Shown here piece after piece: positions 17,517-25,784 of a stretch of DNA of 64,000 nucleotides. Position numbers and translations under genes: made by a program. The stretch is from Streptomyces sp. NBC_01498 (GTDB taxonomy: Bacteria > Actinomycetota > Actinomycetes > Streptomycetales > Streptomycetaceae), in assembly GCF_036327775.1 (NCBI RefSeq), contig NZ_CP109598.1:6801501-6865500 (forward strand), written 5' to 3'. Each line of letters begins with the position of its first letter. Positions within the stretch are counted from its first letter, which is position 1. Below the pieces are notes generated by a model. That model did not search any database and had not been told where the DNA came from. It saw only the letters and a program-made list of their open reading frames with translations.

Positions 17517-18608
17517 ATGACCCTCCCCCTCTCCCGCAGCGACGAGACCGACCCGGCCCGGCGCGGTCGCGCCCTCGGCAGCGCGCACGCCGCACGGATA
17601 CGGGACAACATCGCCGCCTACCGACGACTCTTCGACGCCGTCCGGGTCCGCCCGCAGGACCTGCGCCCGTACGGGGAGAGGGCGCTGGCCGAGATCGAGC
17701 GGTGGGCCCCGCACCTGGCCGCCGAACTGGTGGCCACCGCCGCCGGAGCGGGTGTGCGGGACTGGGAGGTCGCCATGGTCAACGCCCGTACCGAGATCCT
17801 GGCCACCGTCGGAGCCACCGCCGAGGGGGAGTGCTCCACCGCCGTGTACGTCGGCGGCCCCGGCGCCCCGCACACCATCCAGACCTGGGACTGGCACGAC
17901 GAGATGGCCGCTGCCAGGACCCTGAGCGCCTATCGGGTCCCGGCCCCCCGCGCCGGGGGCGCCGGCCGTACCGTCCGGGCCTTCACCGAGGCGGGCGTGC
18001 TGGGCAAGATCGGCGTCAACGACGCGGGTCTCGGCGTCCACTTCAACATCCTCAGCCACCAGGACGACGGCGAGTCGATCGGCGTCCCGGTGCACGCCGT
18101 CGCGCGCCGGGTCCTGGACGAGGCCGCCACCGTCGCCGAGGCCGTCGACCTCGCCCGCTCCGCGCGGGTCTCCGCGTCGACCGTGCTCACCGTCGTCACC
18201 TACGACGGACGGCACGGCGAGGCGGCGAGCATCGAACTCAGCCCCCGGGGAACGGCGGTGGTACGGCCCGACGCCGACGGTGTACTCCTGCACACCAACC
18301 ACTTCCTCGACCCCGAACTCGCCCTCGGCGAGGAAGCGGCCGCCGCCGCCAGCACCCACCCCCGGTACAAGCGGCTGAGCGACCGCCGCGAGCTGATCGT
18401 CTCCGCCGACCCGGCGCGCTGGCTGGAACTGATGCGGGTGCACGAGGAGGACGGCGCGCCGCTGTGCTGCCACCCCAAGCCCGGCCTGGAGTTCCAGCAC
18501 CAGTGGCGGACCCTGCTGACGCTCATGATCGACCTCGGCGGGCGGCGGCTGCGCTACCACGCGGGCGAGCCCTGCACCGCAACCGACGACAGCTGGAACG
18601 ATCTGTGA
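17517..18608 (+). CDS. C45-family (acyl-CoA:6-APA acyltransferase-like) autoprocessing amidohydrolase
   Basis: 363 residues. The N-terminal region ends at EGECSTAVYV, where self-cleavage before Cys106 would create an N-terminal cysteine nucleophile as in isopenicillin N acyltransferase. TIQTWDWHDEM and GVNDAGLGVHFNIL are further family landmarks. Members cleave or exchange acyl groups on amides. It lies 35 bases after the P1 peptidase and overlaps the MOSC gene (GTGA), so all belong to one transcript. The true acyl substrate is not evident; a beta-lactam role is not implied. Confidence 0.85.
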   Translation: MTLPLSRSDETDPARRGRALGSAHAARIRDNIAAYRRLFDAVRVRPQDLRPYGERALAEIERWAPHLAAELVATAAGAGVRDWEVAMVNARTEILATVGATAEGECSTAVYVGGPGAPHTIQTWDWHDEMAAARTLSAYRVPAPRAGGAGRTVRAFTEAGVLGKIGVNDAGLGVHFNILSHQDDGESIGVPVHAVARRVLDEAATVAEAVDLARSARVSASTVLTVVTYDGRHGEAASIELSPRGTAVVRPDADGVLLHTNHFLDPELALGEEAAAAASTHPRYKRLSDRRELIVSADPARWLELMRVHEEDGAPLCCHPKPGLEFQHQWRTLLTLMIDLGGRRLRYHAGEPCTATDDSWNDL

Positions 18609-20437
18609 GTCCGGTCCCCGCCCCGGCTCCGGGCATCCCGCCCGCCCGGGTCGCCCGGATCGCGCGCTACCCGGTCAAGGGCATGACCGGCCAGCCGCTC
18701 GACCGGGTGACGCTCACTCCCGGCGCCGGACTGCCCCTGGACCGCATCCTGGCCCTGCGCAACGGCTCCGTCCCCGCCGCGACGGCCGCCGAATGGGTCC
18801 CGAGCGAGGCGTTCCTGCGGCTCGTCAAGAACGCCGCGCTCGCCCGCCACCGGGTCACTCTCGACGAGGACGCCGGCGAACTGCGCCTCGGCTCACCGGA
18901 GGGCGAGGTGGTCGTCGTACGGCTGGACGCGGGCCTGCCCCGCCCCGCCGACGTGGCTCGGGCGAGCCGGACCCTGCGCGACTGGTTCCCGGCCGGTCCC
19001 CTCGGTCCGGTGACGGTCGAGTCGACCGGGGTGCCGCTCTGGGACTGGCCCCGGGCCGCCGTCTCGCTCGTCAACCTGGACACACTCGACGCGATGGCCG
19101 AGGCGGCCGGCGTACCGCTCGACCCCCGCCGCTTCCGGGCCAACCTGTACCTCGCCGGGCTCGGCGCCTGGCGGGAACTGGACCTGGTAGGGCGGCGGTT
19201 GCGGATCGGCGGGGCGGAACTGGAGATCGTCCAGGCCACCGAACGGTGCCGGGCGACCACGGTCGACCCGGACACCGCCGCCCGTGACCTCAACGTGCCG
19301 GTGCTGCTCGCCTCCCGCTTCGGCCATCTGTACTGCGGGGTGTACGCGCGCGTCGCCGCGGGCGGCCCGGTCGCCGTCGGCGACCCGCTCACCGACACCG
19401 GCATCCGGGTCGACCCCGCCGACCTGTCCGCGTCCGGACCGGACCGGCCGCGCTACGCCACCCTGACCGGGCGTAAGCCGCGCAGCCCGACCGTCGCCAC
19501 GCTGCGGCTGCGCGACCCGGCGGACCTGACCCCCGCGCCCGGCCAGCACCTCCGGGTGCACACGGCGGACACGGACGGGCCGCTGTGGCGCTGCTACACG
19601 ATCACCGGCGCGGCACCGGGCGAACTCAGCGTCAGTGTGAAACGCCTGGACGGCGGCCGGGTCTCCTCGCGGCTGCACGAACTGCCGCCCGGCGAAAGGC
19701 TGTTGATCTCCGGCCCGTACGGTGACCCGCTGGTCTCGCCGGACCCGGACCGCCCGCTGCTGCTGGCGGTCGCCGGGATCGGGGTCACCCCCGTACCGCC
19801 GCTGCTGCGTTTCGTCGCGGCGACGGCGCCGGGGCGGACCGTCACCGTGGTCAACGTGGCCCGGACGGTACGCGAAGCACCGCTGTGGGAGGAGATCACC
19901 GCGCTGGCCGACCGGCTCCCCCGTACCGAGGCGCTCCTCCGTCTCACCGCGCCCGAGGGGCCGTTGCCACCCGGCGCCCGCCGGGGACGCCCCACCGCCG
20001 AGGAGTGGGGACGGTGGGCGGCGGACCCGCTGACCGAGGCGTACCTCTGCGGCCCGGACGCCTTCGTACGAGCGGTCCGCACCGCCCTGCGCGGCGCGGG
20101 ACTGCCCGAGGAGTCGATCACGGACGAACCGTTCTTCTCCCCGGTGGCGGCCCCGCTGACGGACCAACCGCCGCCCCTGCCGGGGCCGTTCACCGTACGG
20201 TTCGCCACCAGCGGTGTCGACGCGCGCTGGACGCCCGAGGACGGCACGCTGCTCGACCTCGCCGAGGCCGCCGGGATCAGGCTGCCCGCAGCCTGCCGGG
20301 CCGGCGCGTGCGGCACCTGCCGCCAGCCGGTGAAGGGCCCGACGGCGCATCTCCTCACCCCGGCGGCGCCCGTCGGGCCGGGGCAGGCGCTCCTGTGCTG
20401 CGCGGTGCCGACGGCGGACCTCACCCTGGACGCCTGA
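18605..20437 (+). CDS. MOSC - flavin reductase - 2Fe-2S ferredoxin fusion oxidoreductase
   Basis: 610 residues from a GTG overlapping the previous stop. Residues 1-260 form a beta-barrel plus MOSC domain with Cys215 in ATERCRATTVDPDTA, the molybdenum-ligand cysteine position of YcbX/mARC proteins. Residues ~280-510 are an FNR-type reductase: RCYTITGAAPGELSVSVKR binds flavin, GPYGDP and AVAGIGVTPV bind NAD(P)H. The last ~85 residues are a plant-type ferredoxin with CRAGACGTC and a final CC. Such proteins can reduce N-hydroxylated amines, amidoximes or hydroxamates using NAD(P)H, with reductase and Moco centre in one chain. Last gene of the operon. Confidence 0.87.
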   Translation: MSPVPAPAPGIPPARVARIARYPVKGMTGQPLDRVTLTPGAGLPLDRILALRNGSVPAATAAEWVPSEAFLRLVKNAALARHRVTLDEDAGELRLGSPEGEVVVVRLDAGLPRPADVARASRTLRDWFPAGPLGPVTVESTGVPLWDWPRAAVSLVNLDTLDAMAEAAGVPLDPRRFRANLYLAGLGAWRELDLVGRRLRIGGAELEIVQATERCRATTVDPDTAARDLNVPVLLASRFGHLYCGVYARVAAGGPVAVGDPLTDTGIRVDPADLSASGPDRPRYATLTGRKPRSPTVATLRLRDPADLTPAPGQHLRVHTADTDGPLWRCYTITGAAPGELSVSVKRLDGGRVSSRLHELPPGERLLISGPYGDPLVSPDPDRPLLLAVAGIGVTPVPPLLRFVAATAPGRTVTVVNVARTVREAPLWEEITALADRLPRTEALLRLTAPEGPLPPGARRGRPTAEEWGRWAADPLTEAYLCGPDAFVRAVRTALRGAGLPEESITDEPFFSPVAAPLTDQPPPLPGPFTVRFATSGVDARWTPEDGTLLDLAEAAGIRLPAACRAGACGTCRQPVKGPTAHLLTPAAPVGPGQALLCCAVPTADLTLDA

Positions 20438-20463
20438 GCGTCCCCGGGTGCCTAGCACGGGAA

Positions 20464-20499
20464 CGGCCCCGGCGACGGCGGTTGCCGCGCCCGGGGCCG
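20464..20499 (+). terminator. Possible terminator after the importer operon
   Basis: CGGCCCCGG (20464-20472) and CCGGGGCCG (20491-20499) form a G+C-rich stem with inner partial pairing, 27 bases after the MOSC-gene stop. There is no T-run, which is common in Streptomyces. Confidence 0.5.
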
Positions 20500-20715
20500 C
20501 CGTCCTCGGCGCAGGCCGCGTCGCGTTCCCGGCGGGCCGCCGCCCGGCCCCACGTACAGTGCCGTCAACGGGGCGATCACATCGGCGTCGTCGACGTACG
20601 GGTCCGACCGACCCCGCCGACCGACCCCGCCGACCGGCTCCGGCGGCCCGTTCGACGCGCTCCGGATCGACGCCCGCGCCCGGGAGGGGAGCCCAGTGCC
20701 GAGGGGGAAGCAGCG

Positions 20716-21828
20716 GTGAACGACCCCGAACCGTCGCGCCGTACGCGGCTCCGCGCCCACCGCGCCGCCTCCCTCTCCCTGGCCCGGTACGGTGATCGCG
20801 CCCTCGGCGAGCTCCTGGCCTCGGCCGCGCCGCTCGGTTCCGGCATCGGCGGGACGTCCGCCCTGCTCGACATCGACGGAACTCCGGTCTTCGTGAAGCG
20901 GGTGGCCCTCACCGACCTGGAGCGCCGGCCCGAGCATGTCCGGTCCACGGCCAACCTGTTCGAGCTGCCGGACTTCCTCCACCACGGGGTCGGCGCCATC
21001 GGCGGGCCGGGCCTCGGGGCCTGGCGTGAACTCGCCGTGCACGTCATGACGACGAACTGGGTGCTCACGGGGGAGCATGAGGGCTTCCCGCTGATGCACC
21101 ACTGGCGGGTGCTGCCCGACGCGTTGCCCCTGCCCGGGGAGCTGGCCGACACCGAACGGGCGGCTGCCTACTGGGGCGGGGGCGCCCCGGTGCGCCGACG
21201 GATCGAGGAGCTTCAGCGGTCCTCGGCGAGCGTCGCGCTGTTCCTGGAGCACCTGCCGCGCACGCTGCACCAGTGGCTGGGCGCCCAGGTCGAGGCGGGC
21301 GACGACGGAGCCGTGGACCGGGCCTGCGCCCTCGTGGAGAAGGAACTGGAATCCGGCATCTCGTTCATGAACGCACGAGGACTCCTGCATTTCGACGCGC
21401 ATTTCGAAAACATCCTCACCGACGGCCGGCGCCTCTACTTCGCCGATTACGGACTCGCCCTCTCCTCCCGTTTCGAACTGTCCCGGGAGGAGCGCCGTTT
21501 CTTCGACCGCCACCGGGTCTACGACCGCTGTTACGCCGCCACATATCTGGTGAATTGGCTCGTCACCGCGCTGTACGGATGCCGCCCGGAGGACCGGGAC
21601 GGCCGCCTCGCGCTCGTACGCGCCTACGCCGAGGGGAAGCGCCCCACGGGAATCCCGGCAAAGGCGGCGGAGTTGATCACCCGGTACGCGCCGGTGGCCG
21701 CCGTGGTGTCGGACTTCCACCGCGATTTCCGGGAAAGCGGCAGGTCGACCCCGTATCCGCTGGAGGAGATCCGGCGGCTGTGCCGTGGGCCCGGCCGGTC
21801 CGACCGTGCCACCGACCCCGGCTCGTAG
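20716..21828 (+). CDS. Protein kinase-like protein of unknown role
   Basis: 370 residues from a GTG with AGGGGG upstream. The kinase-like core is recognisable by GGTSALLDIDGTPVFVKR (glycine loop and lysine), LLHFDAHFENILTD (catalytic-loop equivalent) and LYFADYGLALS (DFG replaced by DYG). The unusual HFDAH catalytic loop means it may phosphorylate a small molecule or be inactive. It stands alone between the importer operon and the decayed genes, with no sign of a partner. About 280 bases upstream hold no other supported gene. Confidence 0.7.
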   Translation: MNDPEPSRRTRLRAHRAASLSLARYGDRALGELLASAAPLGSGIGGTSALLDIDGTPVFVKRVALTDLERRPEHVRSTANLFELPDFLHHGVGAIGGPGLGAWRELAVHVMTTNWVLTGEHEGFPLMHHWRVLPDALPLPGELADTERAAAYWGGGAPVRRRIEELQRSSASVALFLEHLPRTLHQWLGAQVEAGDDGAVDRACALVEKELESGISFMNARGLLHFDAHFENILTDGRRLYFADYGLALSSRFELSREERRFFDRHRVYDRCYAATYLVNWLVTALYGCRPEDRDGRLALVRAYAEGKRPTGIPAKAAELITRYAPVAAVVSDFHRDFRESGRSTPYPLEEIRRLCRGPGRSDRATDPGS

Positions 21829-21939
21829 GGCCCTTGGCGCCCCCGGTTCGGCCCCGCTCCGCCGCGTCCGGTACCCCGGGCGACCCGGCCCTCCTATTCC
21901 GGGCCCGGCCGGCCCGGCGGGCGCGGAGAAGGCCGAACA

Positions 21940-22300
21940 CCGGGTGGCCTCCGGTCGGACACCACACCGCGATGACCGGATCGCAGATCTCTTAGCCGAA
22001 AGAGGAATGCTCCGCGAACGGAATGACGGGATTCCCCTTGAAGTGATGAAGAACGTCCCCCACCGTGTGCGGCAGGCGGCCGACGCCGATGAACTCCCAG
22101 GAATCGAGACCCCGACAGGCGCAGTACGGCACCGTGGTGGTGAAGACGAATTCCCACGCCCCGAAACCACCGCCACTGAGATGGGCGGCCCCCGCCTCCG
22201 CCACCATGGCCGCGTTCAATTGACGCCGGTGCGGCTCCCGGACGAGAGACATGAGGCAGACATGGAGGAGGCCGATGAGGAGAGGCGCGACAACGGACAT
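21940..22300 (-). pseudogene. DUF6010-type membrane protein gene with premature stop
   Basis: From ATG at 22300 the frame reads MSVVAPLLIGLLHVCLMSLV, then LDSWEFIGVGRLPHTVGDVL and HFKGNPVIPFAEHSSFG, a good match to DUF6010 small membrane proteins as I recall them. A TAA at 21992-21994 then interrupts. The codons after it, still in frame, read EICDPVIAVWC, which is the expected family C-terminus (ICDPVIAxWC). So the last 15-30 residues are cut off by a stop that has replaced one or two codons. The truncated 102-residue product might still be made, as AGCGGAG precedes the ATG. Start and end of homology are approximate. Confidence 0.75.
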
Positions 22301-22429
22301 GGAATTCGCTCCGCTTTCTTGGGAACGCCGGACCGAACGCCGGAACCGTCGTCCGACCCGACGGGCAGGCGGAGCGCGAAGAAGCGGCGAAAGTGAGAAT
22401 CAGGCCCGGATAATTTCCAGTTCCGGCGG

Positions 22430-22907
22430 TCGGCGGCGGCGCCGGACGGGGTGAGGAACTGCCCGTTGTCGACGTACGGGACGTGCGGAGCCACCTCGAT
22501 GTCCGGGTGCGCGTCGGCCGGTTGACCGGCCGCGACCCGTGGGTGGTGGCGCGCGGTCCGTCGGGCGGACCGGTGACGGCCGGCGGGGACGTCCGGGAGC
22601 AGCGGGAGGCGACACGGGTGCCCCGCCCGGCCGCCGCGCGCAGTGCGTCGCGCGAGGCGGGGGTGAGGGCCGTCGCGGGGTCGGCGGCGCTCGGCGCGAC
22701 GACGGTGTCCGCGCCATCGGGCCCGGTCAGGCCGCACGGGGCGCGCAGGGTGCGGGCCCCGGCGTCGACCTCCGGCCGCTCCGCGCAGGCCCTGCCTCGC
22801 ACCCGGGAGCGCCGTCCGGGAGCCGGGTGCGGCAGAAGACTTCGATGGGCGTGGCCGGGTCGAAGGGGATCACCCGGTCCCGGTGCGAGGACGGCGACGG
22901 TGGGCAT
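22430..22907 (-). pseudogene. Frameshifted, truncated GlxA-type (DJ-1/PfpI + AraC) regulator remnant
   Basis: Pieces of one ancestral protein occur in different frames, in the right order. MPTVAVLAPGPGDP starts at 22907. PFDPATPIEVFCRTRLPDG follows in a second frame. GADTVVAPSAADPATALTP and RDALRAAAGRGTRVAS lie back in the first frame. HPDIEVAPHVPYVDNGQFLT then PSGAAA lie in a third frame near 22490-22435. These are the successive landmarks of GlxA regulators' amidotransferase-like domain. The AraC DNA-binding half expected next is missing. At least three frameshifts and loss of the C-terminus make this a clear relic. Confidence 0.8.
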
Positions 22908-23249
22908 GCCGCGAAGGTGCCACCGCCGCGCCGGGAGGGACGGAAGGGGCGGGGCATATGCCAACCGACGGAAAGGATTGGTCACGGTTGGCACTTCGAC
23001 GCGATTCAGTCGCCAACTGACCGGTTGTATCTTTTTCTTTCCGCTTGTCGGATGGTTGTGACAGCTTTTCCCGGGAGGCAGCCGAAGGAATACATTGAGG
23101 GGGCGTACTGAGGAGCACACATGCACGCCGGGGGCTCACAGGAGTATGCACAGTGCCTCACCTCGTGGCCGGTTCTGAGTTCCGGTCGGCGTATGTGGGG
23201 AACTGGTTGACATGCCGACCGGCGACCGACCACCACCATGGGGGAACAA
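22908..23249. promoter_or_regulatory. Upstream region of the ramR-like gene
   Basis: There is no supported gene here. A stretch at about 22995-23075 is markedly A/T-richer than its surroundings, and TGTGACAG (23058) with ATACATT (23090) downstream could be a promoter for the regulator. This region probably receives the developmental inputs of the ram cluster. Confidence 0.4.
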
Positions 23250-23861
23250 ATGATCCGTGTTCATGTCGTACATCGGGTGGGACTGTTCCGTTCGGCACTC
23301 GTGGCGCTGTTGCGCTGCGAGGGGACGCTGGATGTGACGGCCTCGCCCTGGCGGCCCAACCGACAGGGGACGCAGGCACCTTCCCCGCACGTCTGGGTCA
23401 CCGATGTCGACTGTCTCGATGACCCGGCGAGCACGGGACGGGCGGGGCGCGCGGGATCGGCCGGCGGTCGCGGCGACCGGGGGGCGTTATTGGTCCTCAC
23501 CCCGGAGAAAAAGCCGGGGGCGCTGCTGAGGGCATTCGAGGCGGGGGCGCTCGGATATGTCAGCAGGGACGGCGATCCCAGCCGTCTGATCGACGGAATA
23601 CATCAGGTCGCGAACGGCGAGCGATTCGTGGACGACTCCCTGGCCTGTGACTTCCTCCAGGCCACGAAGCTCCCCATGACACCCAGGGAGTTGAGCGTGC
23701 TCGCGCTGGCGGCGCAGGGGTCACCGATCAGCGACATCGCGACCTCGCTGCACCTGTCGAGCGGGACGATACGCAACTACCTGGCCTCCGCGATCCGCAA
23801 GGTCGGCGGGCGCAACCGTATGGACGCCATACGCATATCCCAGGACGCGGGCTGGCTCTGA
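23250..23861 (+). CDS. ramR: RamR/AmfR-like LuxR-type response regulator with atypical receiver
   Basis: 203 residues. A degenerate receiver domain is followed by a LuxR helix-turn-helix: MTPRELSVLALAAQGSPISD then TSLHLSSGTIRNYLASAIRK. The receiver lacks the N-terminal acidic pair (MIRVHVVHRVGLFRS) and has Arg for the usual Lys in YVSRDG, so phosphorylation control is doubtful. I prefer ATG at 23250 because GGGGGAA precedes it; ATG 23238 is possible. It is convergent with ramC-S-A-B, whose activator it should be. A TTA codon at 23487-23489 suggests bldA-dependent translation. The gene symbol rests on context and similarity to the ram/amf systems. Confidence 0.85.
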   Translation: MIRVHVVHRVGLFRSALVALLRCEGTLDVTASPWRPNRQGTQAPSPHVWVTDVDCLDDPASTGRAGRAGSAGGRGDRGALLVLTPEKKPGALLRAFEAGALGYVSRDGDPSRLIDGIHQVANGERFVDDSLACDFLQATKLPMTPRELSVLALAAQGSPISDIATSLHLSSGTIRNYLASAIRKVGGRNRMDAIRISQDAGWL

Positions 23862-23885
23862 CGCCGGCGGCCGGTGACCGCCGGC

Positions 23886-25784
23886 TCAGCGGTCGGCGGT
23901 CCGGTGGCCGTCGGTCGGCGGCGTCCGCTGCCAGTGACCGACCAGGTCCCGGTAGAGCGCGGAATCGGCCAGCAGCTCCTCGTGGGTCCCGAACCGTGGC
24001 GTGGTGCCGTCCAGGACGAGCACCCGGTCCGCCCGGCGCGCCGACGACAGCCGGTGGGCCACCACGATCAGGGCGCTGGGGCGGGCACTCGCGCAGTCGG
24101 CGCGCGCCCGCGCGGCGAACGCGCGCTCGGCGCGCGCCTCGGTGACCGGATCCAGATGGCAGGTGGCCTCGTCCAGCAGGACGAGCGGCGCGGGGGAGAG
24201 ATACGCGCGGCACAGGGCCAGCAGCTGGCGCTCGCCGTGCGACAGCGCGCGCGGATCGAGTACGGCGTCGGGGCCGCCCAGTCGGCGGACCAGCGGCTCG
24301 GCGCCCAACGTCTCGACCGCGTGGGCCAGTTCGGCGCTCGTGGCGTCCGGCCGCAGATGCCGGAGGTTGTCGCGGACGCTGCCGGTGAAGACGTACGCCT
24401 GCTGCGGGATGAGGACCCGCCGCTCCGCGAGGTCGTACGCGGTCCGGCCGGTCACCCGCTCCCCGCCGAGCAGGACGCTGCCCCGGTCGGGCGCGACCAG
24501 CCCGGCGACGACACCCGTGAGCGTGGACTTCCCGATGCCGCTCGGGCCGACGACGGCGATGTGCTCGCCGCGCCGGACGGTGAGGCCGAGACGTTCCAGG
24601 ACGGGGGGCGAGTCGGGGCCGTACGCGTGGGTGACGGCGCGGACCTCCACGGCGGGGGTCTCCACGGCGAGGATCTCCATGGCGGGCGTCCGCCGGTCGG
24701 GTACGGCACCGGCTGCCCTGTCCCCGGCCGTCGTACGCCCGGTGGCCCCGGGTACGGTCGCGGGCCCCCGGTCCGCCGTCGCGTCCTGGAACCGGTCGAC
24801 CACCACCAGCAGCCGCGTCCCCGCCGCGCCCAGCGCCGTCATCATGCTGTGCAGCGCGGGCAGCAGCGCCTGGAGCAGATACGTCAGCGCCCCGGCCAGC
24901 GCCCCGGTCGTCACCCCCTGCCGCAGCAGCCACGGGGTGGTCACCAGCAGAAGCAGCACAGGCAGCTGCCCGGCGACGCCGAGCGCCACCGTACGGGCCG
25001 CCGCCCAGCGCGCCAGTACCCGCGACGTCCGCTCGGCGGTGTCGAAGAGCCGTCCGGTCCGCTCCGCCGCGTCCGCCTCCGCCCCGCAGGCCACCAGGTC
25101 CCGGTGGCCCGCCGAGACAGCCCCCACACCCTCGGCGACCGCCTCGTCCGCGTCCAGGAAGGCGCGCTGGGCCGAGGCCATCGGGAGCAGCGTCAGCAGG
25201 AACAGTCCGATGCCGAGGACCAGCGGCGGTACGACGACCAGCAGCAGTTGGGGGGCCAGCGCCAGCAGCCCGAGCAGCGCCCCGCCCGCGTTGAAGACGA
25301 ACGCCCGCACCGTCAGGACCAGTCCGGCGAAACTGTCGCGCACGATCTCGGTCTGATGGGTGAGCCGTGAGACGGCCCCGGCGTCCGAGCGGTCGTCGGT
25401 ACGGGCCGGGTCGGTGACCGCCCGGCGCAGCGCCTGCCGGACCGCGCGCCGTACCAGCGCGTCGCGCAACGGCTCGGTCAGTTCGGCGAGTTGGGCGAAG
25501 ACCCCGCGTACCGGAGGGCCCGCGCCGAGGATCGCGGCGGCGGCGACGGCCAGCCACGCCAGACCGGTCCCGGTGTGTCCGGCGAGGAATCCGCGGTCGA
25601 GGGCCTGGGCGAGGCAGTACCCGCCGAGGAAGGTCTGCGCGGACTCCAGCAGCGACCAGCCGCCGAGCCGGACCAGCACCCGCTTGCGGCGGAGCAGGAA
25701 CCGGCGTGCGGGCGGCCAGTTGCGGCGCAGCATGCCCCGGCCGGGCGCCGTCCCCCCGGCGGGCGCCTTCGCGGTGGCGCTCAC
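23886..25784 (-). CDS. ramB: RamB-like ABC exporter half-transporter
   Basis: 632 residues: a six-helix transmembrane domain, then an ATPase with Walker A GPSGIGKST, Q-loop LIPQQAYVF and Walker B LVLLDEATCHLD. The signature loop is ALSHGERQ instead of LSGGQ, which suggests an asymmetric partnership with the preceding gene. The GTG start overlaps the ramA-like stop. Together they probably export the modified SapB-like peptide. No peptidase domain is present, so the leader must be removed elsewhere. It ends 24 bases from the convergent regulator. Confidence 0.88.
   Translation of the reverse strand: MSATAKAPAGGTAPGRGMLRRNWPPARRFLLRRKRVLVRLGGWSLLESAQTFLGGYCLAQALDRGFLAGHTGTGLAWLAVAAAAILGAGPPVRGVFAQLAELTEPLRDALVRRAVRQALRRAVTDPARTDDRSDAGAVSRLTHQTEIVRDSFAGLVLTVRAFVFNAGGALLGLLALAPQLLLVVVPPLVLGIGLFLLTLLPMASAQRAFLDADEAVAEGVGAVSAGHRDLVACGAEADAAERTGRLFDTAERTSRVLARWAAARTVALGVAGQLPVLLLLVTTPWLLRQGVTTGALAGALTYLLQALLPALHSMMTALGAAGTRLLVVVDRFQDATADRGPATVPGATGRTTAGDRAAGAVPDRRTPAMEILAVETPAVEVRAVTHAYGPDSPPVLERLGLTVRRGEHIAVVGPSGIGKSTLTGVVAGLVAPDRGSVLLGGERVTGRTAYDLAERRVLIPQQAYVFTGSVRDNLRHLRPDATSAELAHAVETLGAEPLVRRLGGPDAVLDPRALSHGERQLLALCRAYLSPAPLVLLDEATCHLDPVTEARAERAFAARARADCASARPSALIVVAHRLSSARRADRVLVLDGTTPRFGTHEELLADSALYRDLVGHWQRTPPTDGHRTADR

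Noticed and set aside
17517..18608. C45 enzyme as a sign of a beta-lactam biosynthetic cluster
   Set aside because: No ACV synthetase or isopenicillin N synthase is present. The neighbours are importer and catabolic genes.
20448..20715. Small open frames between the MOSC and kinase-like genes
   Set aside because: They lack ribosome sites and motifs; composition is that of non-coding G+C-rich DNA.
23886..25784. Extension of the ramB frame upstream into ramA
   Set aside because: The GTG at 25784 overlaps the ramA stop and begins the expected N-terminus. The longer frame is a shadow of ramA.
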